Part shown: piece by piece, positions 1 to 9,054 of the stretch
How positions within the stretch are numbered: the stretch's first letter is position 1
Layout: the number at the start of each line of letters is the position of its first letter
DNA from: Flavobacteriales bacterium
GTDB lineage: Bacteria; Bacteroidota; Bacteroidia; Flavobacteriales_F; PHOS-HE28
DNA length: 11,073 bases
Reading direction: 5' to 3'
NCBI GenBank assembly: GCA_016702645.1
Contig: JADJDP010000049.1
Coordinates: forward strand, 1 to 11,073
The notes under the pieces: model-generated
Databases searched by the model: none
What the model saw: only the letters and a program-made list of their open reading frames with translations
What the model was told of the DNA's origin: nothing
Position numbers and translations under genes: made by a program

Positions 1-1597
1 CGTTGTTAGCGTCAAGCTCGCCCCCCGCAATAACGATCGCGCTTGCGCATTTCGGTTGTTCCACAGCAACCGGTGCACCTTCGGCATTGGCAAGCATGGT
101 TTTCACCGTACGCTCTTCCAGCACGGCATCCGGAAGTCCCAGCAGGTCGGTGCTCGTGCTCGTCGTACGCGCAAAGGGAACTCCTGGCTGTCGAAGACAG
201 CGCCGCCTTTTACAGCAGGCATGCTCAGTGGGAGTTCCGTGACTTCCAGTAGCAGATACTTCCACACCACCACGTCAATCGTGGTCATCCGGTCGGCGCT
301 CGCATCAATCGTTCAACTCGCTGCTGGCCGTACGTAGTAGTAAATGTTTGATGCTTGTCCTGCTCGTTGCCGCCATCGGTCCCATAACGCGCGTCCAATC
401 AACGTTGAGCAAGCGCTCCAGTTGCTGCTGTGTCACGTCAGGAAGAAGCCTTCGAACACGCCTGCATCCTCAGAATTAGATTGCGGCACCATACGGTCGT
501 GTTCATGTCGGTGATCGATGCGGGGGCAGGTTTGTCCACGCTTGAACACCCTGCTTGGCGAAGTGCACGCGCTTATCCGAAATAGTACCAAGACCCGCTC
601 CGATCGGCGACAAGATGTTTGCCTGCATCGTCCCATCGGGTTATCTGCTCGGCAGCAGGTCGAACGTTGTGCCGTCATCTGGGCCGCCGTGGCTTCCGGA
701 AGTAAGGCCCATCAGGCGTGCCGTCGACTGCCACACCGCGCACGCGCACGGTTCTGTGGCTCACTCGCGCCGGCCAGTTCAATTGCGCCACGCCGATACA
801 GCACCCAGAACAAGGAACGTGATGACGATAGAGCGCAGCGCAAGGCGGGGTGAATTGAGTACGAACTTACCGTGGTGGCAAGGCCCTCTCCGTGCCCGCC
901 GGCCGGAGATGAGCACGGCTTTTTCAACTGGCGTGAACTACCCGCGTGCGCGGTGCGCTGGCGTCCGCTGGCCCAATCCTCGAGCATCCGCGACATGTCA
1001 ATCGGAACAATGCCGGAACGGGAAAGCCGGTTGAGGTATTGGCGGAAGAAGGTCGCCCATTTCACGATGCGCGGTCGAATGCCACCATGGCGACCGGTCG
1101 ACCTGCGCCCGAGCCGGCGGCGGGAGAAATTACACCGGGCATCGGGGAAACGCGCGCATGCTCTTCCAGTTCAAAAACCACCGGGGTCCGAACCAGTGTC
1201 GTCATTCACTTAACCCCAGATGATCTCTTTCCTCCGCTCACGCCGATGCGTCAGAGACTGGCCCATCACCTCGCGCATCACGCCTTCTTCTCGCCAGATC
1301 TCCGAAGGGCACCGGGACAACGGCGTTGAGCTTTCGTTACACACGGATGCGAATGTTCAGCTGTGCCGCATGGCGGATATTGATCGGGGAAGTGTGGCGC
1401 GAACAGGAGTAGGGGGATAACGCGAGGTTACCGGCACAAGCTTATCGCAGGTTGTCACCTGGGCTGACCCGGGGGAGCTACCGCGCGGTCCTCTCCACAG
1501 CTCCTCACAGCGCAGGGAGCGCCATATCAGGAGATGCCGGGTCGGGTCCGGCGAAGACGAAGCCACGACCGCTCTTCGACAATTCCATACGTGATGC
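1..1597 (-). other. Unresolved region, probably frameshifted minus-strand coding sequence
   Basis: No gene in these 1.6 kb could be assigned to a family. The minus strand has short stretches that look like real protein, but each is cut after 30 to 60 codons by a frame change. Examples are an open run at 103-288 that contains TTIDVVVWKYLLLEVTELPL, a 48-codon run from an ATG near 1206 down to 1063, and a hydrophobic run at about 781-845 reading ALRSIVITFLVLGAVSAW, which could be a membrane anchor. The hydrophobic run is followed in a shifted frame by RTVRVRGVAVDGTPDG. The next gene, pafA, lies directly upstream on the same strand and has the same kind of damage, so indel errors are the simplest explanation. 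No tRNA or rRNA was seen here. The number of genes and their functions are unknown. Confidence 0.4.
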
Positions 1598-3210
1598 TCA
1601 CCTCACCACTTCATGGACCGGTCGCCCTGTACGCATCCGTGAGCTCAAACCGCTTCTATAGCGCTGATGGTCGGGACGATATCCGTGATGTGTGTGCGCC
1701 TTAACCTCTACCGCTGCACACCGGCACCGAAGAGGGGATGGGAACGTGCGTATCGTAATTCCATGGACTGAAGTGCGTGGTGCCGTGACCCGTTACCCGG
1801 TCGTCGAATTCGAAGTAGCCGGGGCGCATGACAAAGAAGGATATCACCTGAGCGCTGAGGCGTATAACCGTTCCTCAGCAGGGGAGCAAATTGCTCGTCT
1901 TGGATAGCGATTCGGTGCTGATGCGGAAGCGTAACCGACGATCTCCGGGTTGTTCGCCCAATCGCTCTGCGAAACATCACGCAACATCGCTCCCGGAACG
2001 GAGGGGATACCTCAACATCCATTACGGTATCCACCGCAAAGTGCCCGCCGCTCACTTAAGGGAATTCGCGCTGCGCGATGCACAACATCCTGCACATCCA
2101 CGTATCCAGCGCTCCCCTTCATGTCCTTCACGTACTGCGGCACATCCACGGCGCCGTGATCGGCGGTGAGGAAGGGCAATATAAGCTCCGGCACCAACTG
2201 GCCTGTCAACTCATCGAGCAGCCTCTGATCGCGATCAGGCGGATGTACATGTCTCTCAACTTCCACCGCGCGTGGCCCTACGCGGTGCCCGAGGATGTCC
2301 GTGCTGCTGTAACTGATGGCCTAGGATCGGTGATGCATCCTTGCCCATCTGTTCGCCTTCAAGAGCTGCCAACGCCATGTCGGTGGTGATGGTGTTGCCC
2401 ACGGTGTGTAGCTGAGCAGGTCAAGACCTGCACCTGCCTTGCGCAGCGAGCGGTCGAGGACGATCGGGAGCGAAGCAGCGATGCCCCTCGGTAGAGTGGG
2501 ATCTCATACGGATTTGTTGTCCGGACGCTTGATGGTAGCGCTCAACAGGCAGTGTGAGCGACCAGGTCTGTGCGAGGTATTGCTCCGCCAGTTTTTTGTT
2601 GTTGAAATCGATGACCCATTGTGGCAACGACTTCATGTACCACGTGCTGGTGATGAAGTTGCCTTCGCTCCCGTACATCCAATACGCCGCATCGCCCGTG
2701 CGCCCGATCGGCAGGATGCTGCTGCGGTCCTTCAATGCAAAGCCCCGGTCGTTTTGCTACGTCGTTCTGTGCGGCGTTCAATTCATCGGCGAGCGTGGTG
2801 CCCGAGCAATTGAACGGGCGAGCGGTGCGCATTGTCAGGCAAGGTGCCCACGGCTTGTTGAGACATGTCCTGCGTGCAATAGATCGTTTTGCGCGTGGCC
2901 CGGTCGTAGCGGTCGTTAGCAACAATGCCGTGGTGGCTAGGTGTGGTACCGGTATAGATGCTCGCGTGGCCAGGACCTGTCACAGTGGGCATGTAGTTGT
3001 AATGCGCATCGCGCAGAAAACTGCCTTCACCGATCAGGCGCTTGAAACCGCCTTCGCCGAAATTGTCCCAGTACCGGTAGATGTAGTCGGTGCGCATCTG
3101 GTCGACCACGATGCCCACCACCAAGGCGGAATGCTGCCATGAGGGGTTGTTGAGCACTTGGCCACTGAGGCGCTAAAGGCGAGGCAGGCGATGGAAGTGG
3201 AGCGGATCAT
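1598..3210 (-). CDS. PafA-like alkaline phosphatase family protein, broken by several frameshifts
   Basis: Predicted secreted or periplasmic zinc phosphomonoesterase of the PafA/nucleotide pyrophosphatase superfamily, which releases phosphate from organic esters. Piecing the frames together gives about 537 residues, the usual family length. In order, the pieces show a signal-like N-terminus (MIRSTSIACLAFSASVAK), VVGIVVDQMRTDYIYRYW with the first zinc aspartate, TVTGPGHASIYTGTTPSHHG with the nucleophile threonine, and KDRSSILPIGR matching the phosphate-binding Lys/Arg pair. These are followed by SSTDILGH, TADHGAVDVP, NGYTPQRSGDILL, and an NYDTHVP segment near 1750-1800. The end reads ITDIVPTIS, then TGRPVHEVVR and TGA at 1600-1598. 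The start at 3210 overlaps the crcB stop as ATGA. Roughly nine frame changes interrupt the gene, for example near 3160, 2800, 2740, 2530, 2320, 2030, 1840 and 1650. All known metal-ligand motifs are still present, which favours sequence error over decay. The family call is firm; the exact substrate is not known. Confidence 0.85.
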
Positions 3211-3574
3211 GTTGCTCTTGCGAGGAGGTGAATTACCAAGAGGCACGCGGAAACGGAAACCAATATGTTCAACCAGGCGAGGAACGTGAGACCGGCGCGC
3301 ATGAGCTGAAGGTCTCTCCATGCTGAAGGCGCTGAACGTGCTGAAACCTCCGCAGAACCCACGGCCAGCAGCGTCCACCAGAGTTCTTTGCCCTCGGCGT
3401 GCAGCGCGAAGCGCCCACCAACAAGCCCATGATCGCCGTAGCAAGCACCGTTGCTCACCAACGTGGCCCATGGGAACGCAGCGCCCACGAACCACCGGCC
3501 ACACCCAGCGAAACGGCGTAGCGCGCCAGCGCTGCCAAGGCCACCCTCACAAAAACCGCGAGCCAAGTGTTCAT
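3207..3574 (-). CDS. crcB: CrcB/Fluc fluoride ion channel, frameshifted
   Basis: Small membrane protein of the CrcB (Fluc) family, which forms dual-topology dimers that let fluoride leave the cell. The reconstructed length of about 122 residues matches the family. From the N-terminus the pieces read MNTWLAVFV, a GGLGSA-ARYAVSLGV segment, FPWATLVSN, FALHAEGKELWWTLLAVG, the signature GFCGGFSTFSAFSME with its phenylalanine-rich FSTFSAFS core, and a last hydrophobic segment ending VIHLLARAT. These fall in different frames, so at least three indels are present, near 3500, 3360 and 3320. The start at 3574 lies in an ATGA shared with the stop of the PAP2 gene, and its own TGA shares an ATGA with the pafA start, so translation of the three genes is probably coupled. 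Fluoride riboswitches often control crcB, but I saw none here and the coupled position leaves little room for one. Confidence 0.85.
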
Positions 3575-4172
3575 TCCGCAAAGCGACCCTGCCTGAGCGG
3601 CAGGTGATCATGCGCCCAGCGAAAGATGCGGAAGAAGATGAAGCCGACCAGCGATCCATACAGCGCGCCCACCAGAACATCGCCGGGATAATGTGCCCCG
3701 AGATAGATGCGGCTATAACTCACGAAGGCTGCCCAGGCGATCAGAACAATGCCGCTCCAACGGGGCACATACTGGAGTACGCCGATCATGAATACCGCGA
3801 TCGCGAAGTGATTGGTAGCGTGACTGCTCACGAATCCGAACCGGCCCCCACATTCGGTTCCGCCCATGTGTATGAGGCCGGACAAGTCAGCGGTATGGCA
3901 CGGGCGCAGGCGTTGCACCGTGTTCTTGAACAACACCACGCTGCCGCTGTCCGCCACCAGGATCATCAGCGCAATAGAGAGCACACTAATACCCAAGCCC
4001 TTCCAGCCCCAACGACGCTGTAGTAAGAGCAAGAAAAACGCGTAAAGCGGGAACCAGCACTCCCAAGAGGCTGGCCGTGCGCATCACCGGATCAAGCCAC
4101 CGGGTAGGCGCCCCCCGTTCAGGAGCAAGGAAGAGTTCCGCGGTCGAGATGGGAGAGTGCGTCGATCCTGAC
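3571..4172 (-). CDS. PAP2-family phosphatase (phosphatidic acid / undecaprenyl-diphosphate phosphatase type), N-terminus frameshifted
   Basis: Integral membrane phosphatase of the PAP2 superfamily, likely acting on a lipid phosphate or pyrophosphate on the outer face of the inner membrane. The intact part, 4032 to 3571, carries the three family motifs: KNTVQRLRP (motif 1), SSHATNHF (motif 2, with SSHA in place of the common PSGH) and SRIYLGAHYPGD (motif 3, with catalytic His and Asp). Hydrophobic segments lie between them. The N-terminal 45 or so residues continue in other frames as RIDALSHLDR, ELFL and WLDPVMRTASLLGVL, so two or more indels lie between 4160 and 4030. No start codon is visible in the N-terminal frame; the coordinate 4172 is where the homologous reading begins, 12 bases after the obg stop. 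The stop overlaps the crcB start (ATGA). Possible roles are undecaprenyl-phosphate recycling or phospholipid turnover; the sequence does not decide between them. Confidence 0.85.
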
Positions 4173-4184
4173 GTGGTGGTCAGT

Positions 4185-5188
4185 TCACCACGCCTGTAGC
4201 TTATCCCGGATCCGGTCCTTCAAGTCATCGGGGCCCATTCCCGTCACGCTGCTGATGAAAACGGTCTCCACCTTCGGGAGCGTCTTTGCGCACTGCCTTC
4301 CGCAAGGCGGTGGTCAGCTCCTCATCGAGCATGTCGCACTTGTTGATGCCAGCAGGCGCTCTTTGTCCAACAATTCCGGGCTGTATTGCTTCCAGTTCGT
4401 TCAGCAGGATATTGTACTCCTTCTTGATATCGGCGGTGTCCGCGGGCACCATGAAGAGCAGCGCGCTGTTGCGTTCGATGTGGCGCAGGAAACGCAAGCC
4501 GAGGCCTTTGCCTCACTGGCGCCTTCAATGATGCCCGGGATATCGGCCATAACGAAGCTCTTGCCGTTGCGCGCTGCAACGATACCAAGGTTCGGCACCA
4601 GGTGGTGAACGCGTAGTCCGCGATCTTGGGTTTGGCCGCACTGACAACACTCAGCAAAGTGCTCTTTCCAGCGTTCGGGAAGCCGACAAGACCCACGTCC
4701 GCCAGCACTTTCAGTTCCAACGCCATCCATTTCTCTGTCCCGGCTCGCCGGGCTGCAGCGCGGGGCTTGGCGCGTGGCCGTTGCGAAGTGCTGGTTTCCC
4801 TGCCCACCGCGACCGCCCGGCAAGAGGATGTGTTCAGCGCCATGTTCGGTCACTTCGCACAGAATCTCACCCGTTTCCGCATCCTTCGCTACCGTACCTG
4901 GGGGTACCTCAATGACCGCGTCCCGCCCTGGCGACCACTGGCCTGGTTCTTCATGCCGCCTTCACCTTCTTCACGGCAATGGCGTTGGCGGTGTAGCGCA
5001 AAGTGCAACAATGTCCATAGCTGGTTGTTGCCGCGCATGATCACATGCCCACCACGACCTCCGTCACCGCCGTCGGGCCCACCCTTGGGCATGTACTTCT
5101 CGCGACGCATGTGCCGACTGCCGCCTCCGCCTTTGCCGCTGCGGCACATCACTCGGATGTGGTCTATGAAATTGGCTTCGCCGCTCAT
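4185..5188 (-). CDS. obg: Obg/CgtA ribosome-associated GTPase, broken by several frameshifts
   Basis: Essential GTPase that binds the large ribosomal subunit and takes part in ribosome assembly and stress responses. The reconstructed length of about 334 residues fits Bacteroidota Obg. The N-terminal glycine-rich Obg fold is clear: NFIDHIRVMCRSGKGGGGS, KGGPDGGDGGRGGHVIM, then LLPGGRGGQGNQHFATATRQ near 4800. The GTPase domain follows with the P-loop GFPNAGKSTLLSVVSAAKPK (near 4690-4630), ADIPGIIEGASE (G3, near 4540), FLRHIERNSALLFMV and INKCD (G4, near 4340). The C-terminus reads DRIRDKLQAW before TGA at 4187-4185. These segments occupy all three frames, so at least five indels interrupt the gene. 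Because obg is essential in most bacteria, a true pseudogene is unlikely. The start at 5188 gives the normal MS-x-x-NFID N-terminus. It follows adk by 61 bases in the same transcription unit. Confidence 0.93.
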
Positions 5189-5192
5189 TGCT

Positions 5193-5223
5193 GAAATGTG
5201 AAAATGTGAAGATGCGAAGATGA
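5193..5223. repeat. Four short tandem octamer units between adk and obg
   Basis: On the plus strand the spacer reads as four consecutive units: GAAATGT, GAAAATGT, GAAGATGC and GAAGATGA (7, 8, 8 and 8 bases), starting four bases upstream of the obg start codon. On the transcribed strand this is a pyrimidine-rich leader of the TTCACATTT type directly before the obg ATG. No Shine-Dalgarno sequence is present in it. Confidence 0.6.
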
Positions 5224-5249
5224 AGACATGCCGGTGGCGTGCGTGCGGA

Positions 5250-5822
5250 TCAGATCGCCGCTACCAACCGATCCGTTATCTCTTCAACCGACCCCATGCC
5301 GTCGATGCCTTTGAACTTCTTCTGCGCGCTGTAGTAATCCTTCAACGGCGCGGTCTTTTGCTCGTACTCACGGATGCGGGTGCGTATCACGCTCTCATCC
5401 TTGTCGTCGGCGCGACCACTGGTGGCTCCACGGCCCAGCAAGCGCTTCACCAGTTCCTCTTCCGGTACTTCAAGCGCAAGCATCATAGTGATCGGATTGC
5501 CGCTCGGGTTCAACAGTGCATCCAATGCTTCAGCCTGCGCCTTGGTGCGCGGGAAGCCATCGAAGATGAAGCCCTTGGTATCGCCGTTCGCATCGATCTT
5601 GTTGCGGATCATACCGATCACGATATCGTCGCTCACCAGTTCACCACGGCTCATGATGCCTTGCGCGCGGAGGCCCAGTTCCGTTTCAGCATTGATCTCG
5701 GCCCGCAGCAGATCGCCGGTGCTCAAGTGCACCAATCCATAGCGTCCTATCAGGAAGGTGCTCTGCGTTCCCTTACCCGCGCCCGGAGGGCCGAAGAGGA
5801 CGATGTTCAGTTTCTGGCTCAT
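5250..5822 (-). CDS. adk: Adenylate kinase (short form)
   Basis: Cytosolic enzyme that interconverts ATP and AMP with two ADP and keeps the adenylate pool balanced. The 190-residue protein is intact. The P-loop GPPGAGKGTQ lies at about residues 11-20, the AMP-binding region with LSTGDLLRAE follows at about 34-43, and the family signature FIFDGFPRTKAQAEAL at about 84-99. The lid is short (GRGATSGRADDKDESVIRTR) and has no zinc-finger cysteines, as in the short adenylate kinases common in Bacteroidota. The start codon at 5822 shares one base with the hpt stop (TGATG), so translation is probably coupled, and obg follows 61 bases downstream. No base or codon anomaly was seen. Confidence 0.97.
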   Translation of the reverse strand: MSQKLNIVLFGPPGAGKGTQSTFLIGRYGLVHLSTGDLLRAEINAETELGLRAQGIMSRGELVSDDIVIGMIRNKIDANGDTKGFIFDGFPRTKAQAEALDALLNPSGNPITMMLALEVPEEELVKRLLGRGATSGRADDKDESVIRTRIREYEQKTAPLKDYYSAQKKFKGIDGMGSVEEITDRLVAAI

Positions 5823-6361
5823 CAGTTCTCGGTAATGCGGTAGATACCGCGCAGGTTGCGGCCCAGACCGTCGTGATCCAGTCCGCTGCCGACCACGAAG
5901 GCGTTGGGGATCTCCAAGGCCACGTGCTCGATCGGAATGGTCTTCTTGTATGCGCTCGGCTTGAACAGCAGCGCGGCGATGCTCACGCTCGCTGGATGAT
6001 GTTCGGCCAATGACGCCATGATGTTCTCCACGGTGCCTCCGGTATCGACGATATCCTCAAGCACCACCACGTGGCGGCCTTCAATGCGCTCGGTGAGTCC
6101 GATCAGTTGGGTTACCGTTCCGCTGCTACTGGTACCGTGGTAGCTCGCGACTTTCACGAAGCTGATCTCGCACTCGATGTCCAGGCGTTTCACCAGTTCG
6201 GCAGCGAAGAAGAAGGCACCGTTGAGTACCCCAAGGAAGAGCGGGCGCTTGCCGTCGTACTTCCGTCCGATCTCCAGCGCCAGCTTATCGATCGCGCGGT
6301 TCACCTCCGCTTCGCTGATGAAGAGGTCGAAGGTCTTGTCGTGAAGTTGGATGCGTGACAT
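5822..6361 (-). CDS. hpt: Hypoxanthine (hypoxanthine-guanine) phosphoribosyltransferase
   Basis: Purine salvage enzyme that joins hypoxanthine or guanine to PRPP to give IMP or GMP in the cytosol. The 179-residue protein is intact and of normal length. Visible motifs are LFLGVLNGAFFFAAEL with the LxG PRPP loop near residues 41-56, FVKVASYHG with the flexible-loop region near 67-75, and the PRPP-binding motif VVVLEDIVDTGGT near 95-107. The end carries IPNAFVVGSGLDHDGLGRNL, the usual purine-binding segment. The ATG at 6361 (MSRIQLHDKTF) was chosen over an in-frame ATG 36 bases upstream because family members start close to this point and the added residues (MWVCTFGAPPGT) overlap a likely promoter. 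First gene of the cluster with adk and obg. Confidence 0.95.
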   Translation of the reverse strand: MSRIQLHDKTFDLFISEAEVNRAIDKLALEIGRKYDGKRPLFLGVLNGAFFFAAELVKRLDIECEISFVKVASYHGTSSSGTVTQLIGLTERIEGRHVVVLEDIVDTGGTVENIMASLAEHHPASVSIAALLFKPSAYKKTIPIEHVALEIPNAFVVGSGLDHDGLGRNLRGIYRITEN

Positions 6362-6378
6362 CGTTCCCGGCGGGGCGC

Positions 6379-6386
6379 CGAAAGTA
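6379..6386 (-). promoter_or_regulatory. Possible Bacteroidota-type -7 element upstream of hpt
   Basis: The minus strand reads TACTTTCG, one mismatch from the Bacteroidota -7 consensus TAnnTTTG, 17 bases before the hpt start codon. A TTG lies 16 bases further upstream, closer than the usual 19, so the -33 box is weak. It is placed where the hpt-adk-obg transcript would be expected to start. The call rests on pattern only. Confidence 0.35.
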
Positions 6387-6418
6387 CATACCCACAATTG
6401 GGCAACTCCGCAGCAATT

Positions 6419-6847
6419 CTATGCGCCCAAGTCAACCCTCACAGTGCCTTCCAGCTTGGCGGGGTAGCTCTTCAGGGGAGTGCTGGCCGGACCGGTCACC
6501 ACCGAGCCGTTCAAGCTGAACCGGCTACCATGCCAGCTGCACTTCAGGTCGGCACCGTCCATGTTCACCGGGCCGCCTTTGTGGGTACACCGTTTCACCA
6601 GTGCGACGTAGCTGCCGTCCGGCTGCTTGGCAATGATGAGGTCGTCGCCCACTTTTTTGCTCTTCACAACGGTGTATGCGGCATCGCCGAACTGGCTCAA
6701 CGGCACATCAATGGTTGTGCTACCAGCAGCCGGTTCCATGGTAACGGCCTTCGCGCCTCCACAGCTTTCCAGTGCGGCAAGTGCTGGCACGGCGGCCACT
6801 GCTGCACACACACGGCAACTATCCAACAAAAATTTGCGACGATCCAT
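6419..6847 (-). CDS. Small exported Rieske [2Fe-2S] protein
   Basis: Intact 142-residue electron-transfer protein with one Rieske domain. The cluster-binding motifs are CTHKG (near residue 87) and CSWHG (near 103), giving two Cys and two His ligands with the spacing expected for a Rieske centre. The N-terminus MDRRKFLLDSC has the twin-arginine pattern RRxFL, followed by a hydrophobic stretch and ALESCGG, which could be a lipobox (atypical because of the Glu). It is therefore probably exported folded by Tat and possibly lipid-anchored. There is no oxygenase catalytic domain and no cytochrome b gene nearby, so it is neither an obvious ring-hydroxylating oxygenase nor a bc1 subunit. The partner is unknown. 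It lies 48 bases downstream of the acyl-CoA dehydrogenase gene on the same strand. Confidence 0.92.
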   Translation of the reverse strand: MDRRKFLLDSCRVCAAVAAVPALAALESCGGAKAVTMEPAAGSTTIDVPLSQFGDAAYTVVKSKKVGDDLIIAKQPDGSYVALVKRCTHKGGPVNMDGADLKCSWHGSRFSLNGSVVTGPASTPLKSYPAKLEGTVRVDLGA

Positions 6848-6870
6848 GATGCTTCGGGTTTAGGGTGTGC

Positions 6871-6878
6871 CGAAGCTA
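6871..6878 (-). promoter_or_regulatory. Possible -7 element upstream of the Rieske gene
   Basis: The minus strand reads TAGCTTCG, one mismatch from TAnnTTTG, 23 bases before the start codon. TCTG lies 18 bases upstream, one mismatch from the TTTG -33 box and close to the expected spacing of 19. It overlaps the end of the acyl-CoA dehydrogenase gene and would allow separate transcription of the Rieske gene. Confidence 0.3.
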
Positions 6879-6895
6879 AAGGATGTCGTGAGATG

Positions 6896-8687
<1,792 letters not shown>

Positions 8688-8747
8688 GACTTTCGGAGTT
8701 CTGGAGGTTCTAACGTGCTTAGAGGCGGTTCGTTCTTAAGTCTGACT

Positions 8748-8770
8748 TGTCATCCTGAGCTTGTCGAAGG
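8748..8770. repeat. Dispersed-type repeat (CATCCTGAGCTTGTCGAAGG core)
   Basis: The sequence CATCCTGAGCTTGTCGAAGG, preceded by TGT, matches from memory a short sequence found many times in intergenic DNA of many bacterial genomes, including GC-rich Bacteroidota. Only one copy lies in this window, so the repeat status cannot be shown here. Confidence 0.45.
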
Positions 8771-8781
8771 GTTGGGCGTGC

Positions 8782-8804
8782 CCCCGGCTCAAAAGCAGCC
8801 GGGG
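8782..8804. repeat. Strong hairpin, 8-bp stem CCCCGGCT/AGCCGGGG
   Basis: Perfect inverted repeat with an 8-bp GC-rich stem and a 7-base loop (CAAAAGC). There is no T-tract after either arm, so it is not a typical intrinsic terminator. It begins a structured block in which CGGGCTTTCC occurs twice (8806-8815 and 8847-8856). Confidence 0.7.
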
Positions 8805-8828
8805 TCGGGCTTTCCCCTTCAAGTCCTC

Positions 8829-8844
8829 GGCCTGAAGACAGGCC
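8829..8844. repeat. Hairpin, 6-bp stem GGCCTG/CAGGCC
   Basis: Perfect inverted repeat GGCCTG-AAGA-CAGGCC with a four-base loop, lying between the two copies of CGGGCTTTCC. Probably part of one larger dispersed repeat unit with the hairpin at 8782-8804. Confidence 0.6.
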
Positions 8845-8881
8845 TCCGGGCTTTCCGGTCCGATCCCTCACGCAGAACTCC

Positions 8882-9048
8882 GGCTGCGACCCTTTCAGGG
8901 TCGTGGTGGCATGGGGACGTTTCTACAAGCTGTGACCCCTCCGGGGTCAGGCCAGCGCCGGTGGACATTGCGTTCGACCCCGAAGGGGTCACAGCCTGTA
9001 GCATTCGTTCCACCGCGTAGGCATTCGACCCTGAAGGGGTCGCAGCCG
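8882..9048. repeat. REP/BIME-like cluster: four GACCC(C/T) hairpins, two in each orientation
   Basis: Four short palindromic units occur within 167 bases: GACCCT-TTC-AGGGTC at 8888-8902, GACCCC-TCC-GGGGTC at 8934-8948, GACCCC-GAA-GGGGTC at 8976-8990 and GACCCT-GAA-GGGGTC at 9027-9041 (one G-T pair). The flanks give direction: the first two are preceded by GCTGCG or GCTGTG, and the last two are followed by ACAGCC or GCAGCC and preceded by TTC. The consensus is GGCTGTGACCCCTTCGGGGTCGAA, two copies forward and then two inverted. This resembles bacterial REP elements arranged as BIMEs. No REP-associated transposase is present in the window. Confidence 0.75.
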
Positions 9049-9054
9049 TTCTTG

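Noticed and set aside
1380..1560. Possible structured RNA or tRNA in a GC-rich stretch
   Set aside because: No cloverleaf, no T-loop GGTTCRA-type sequence and no consistent stem set could be formed.
3451..4023. Plus-strand open frame of 190 codons
   Set aside because: It is the complement of the PAP2 and crcB genes, which carry clear motifs on the minus strand.
4185..5188. Programmed frameshifting or gene decay in obg
   Set aside because: There are too many shifts in both directions, with no shared slippery motif, and the neighbouring genes show the same pattern. Sequence error explains it.
8782..8804. Intrinsic terminator
   Set aside because: The hairpin has no T-tract on either strand and lies upstream of both flanking genes rather than after a stop codon.
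8882..9048. CRISPR-like array
   Set aside because: The repeats are short palindromes in both orientations, with unequal spacing of about 37 to 51 bases between unit starts, imperfect identity and no cas gene.
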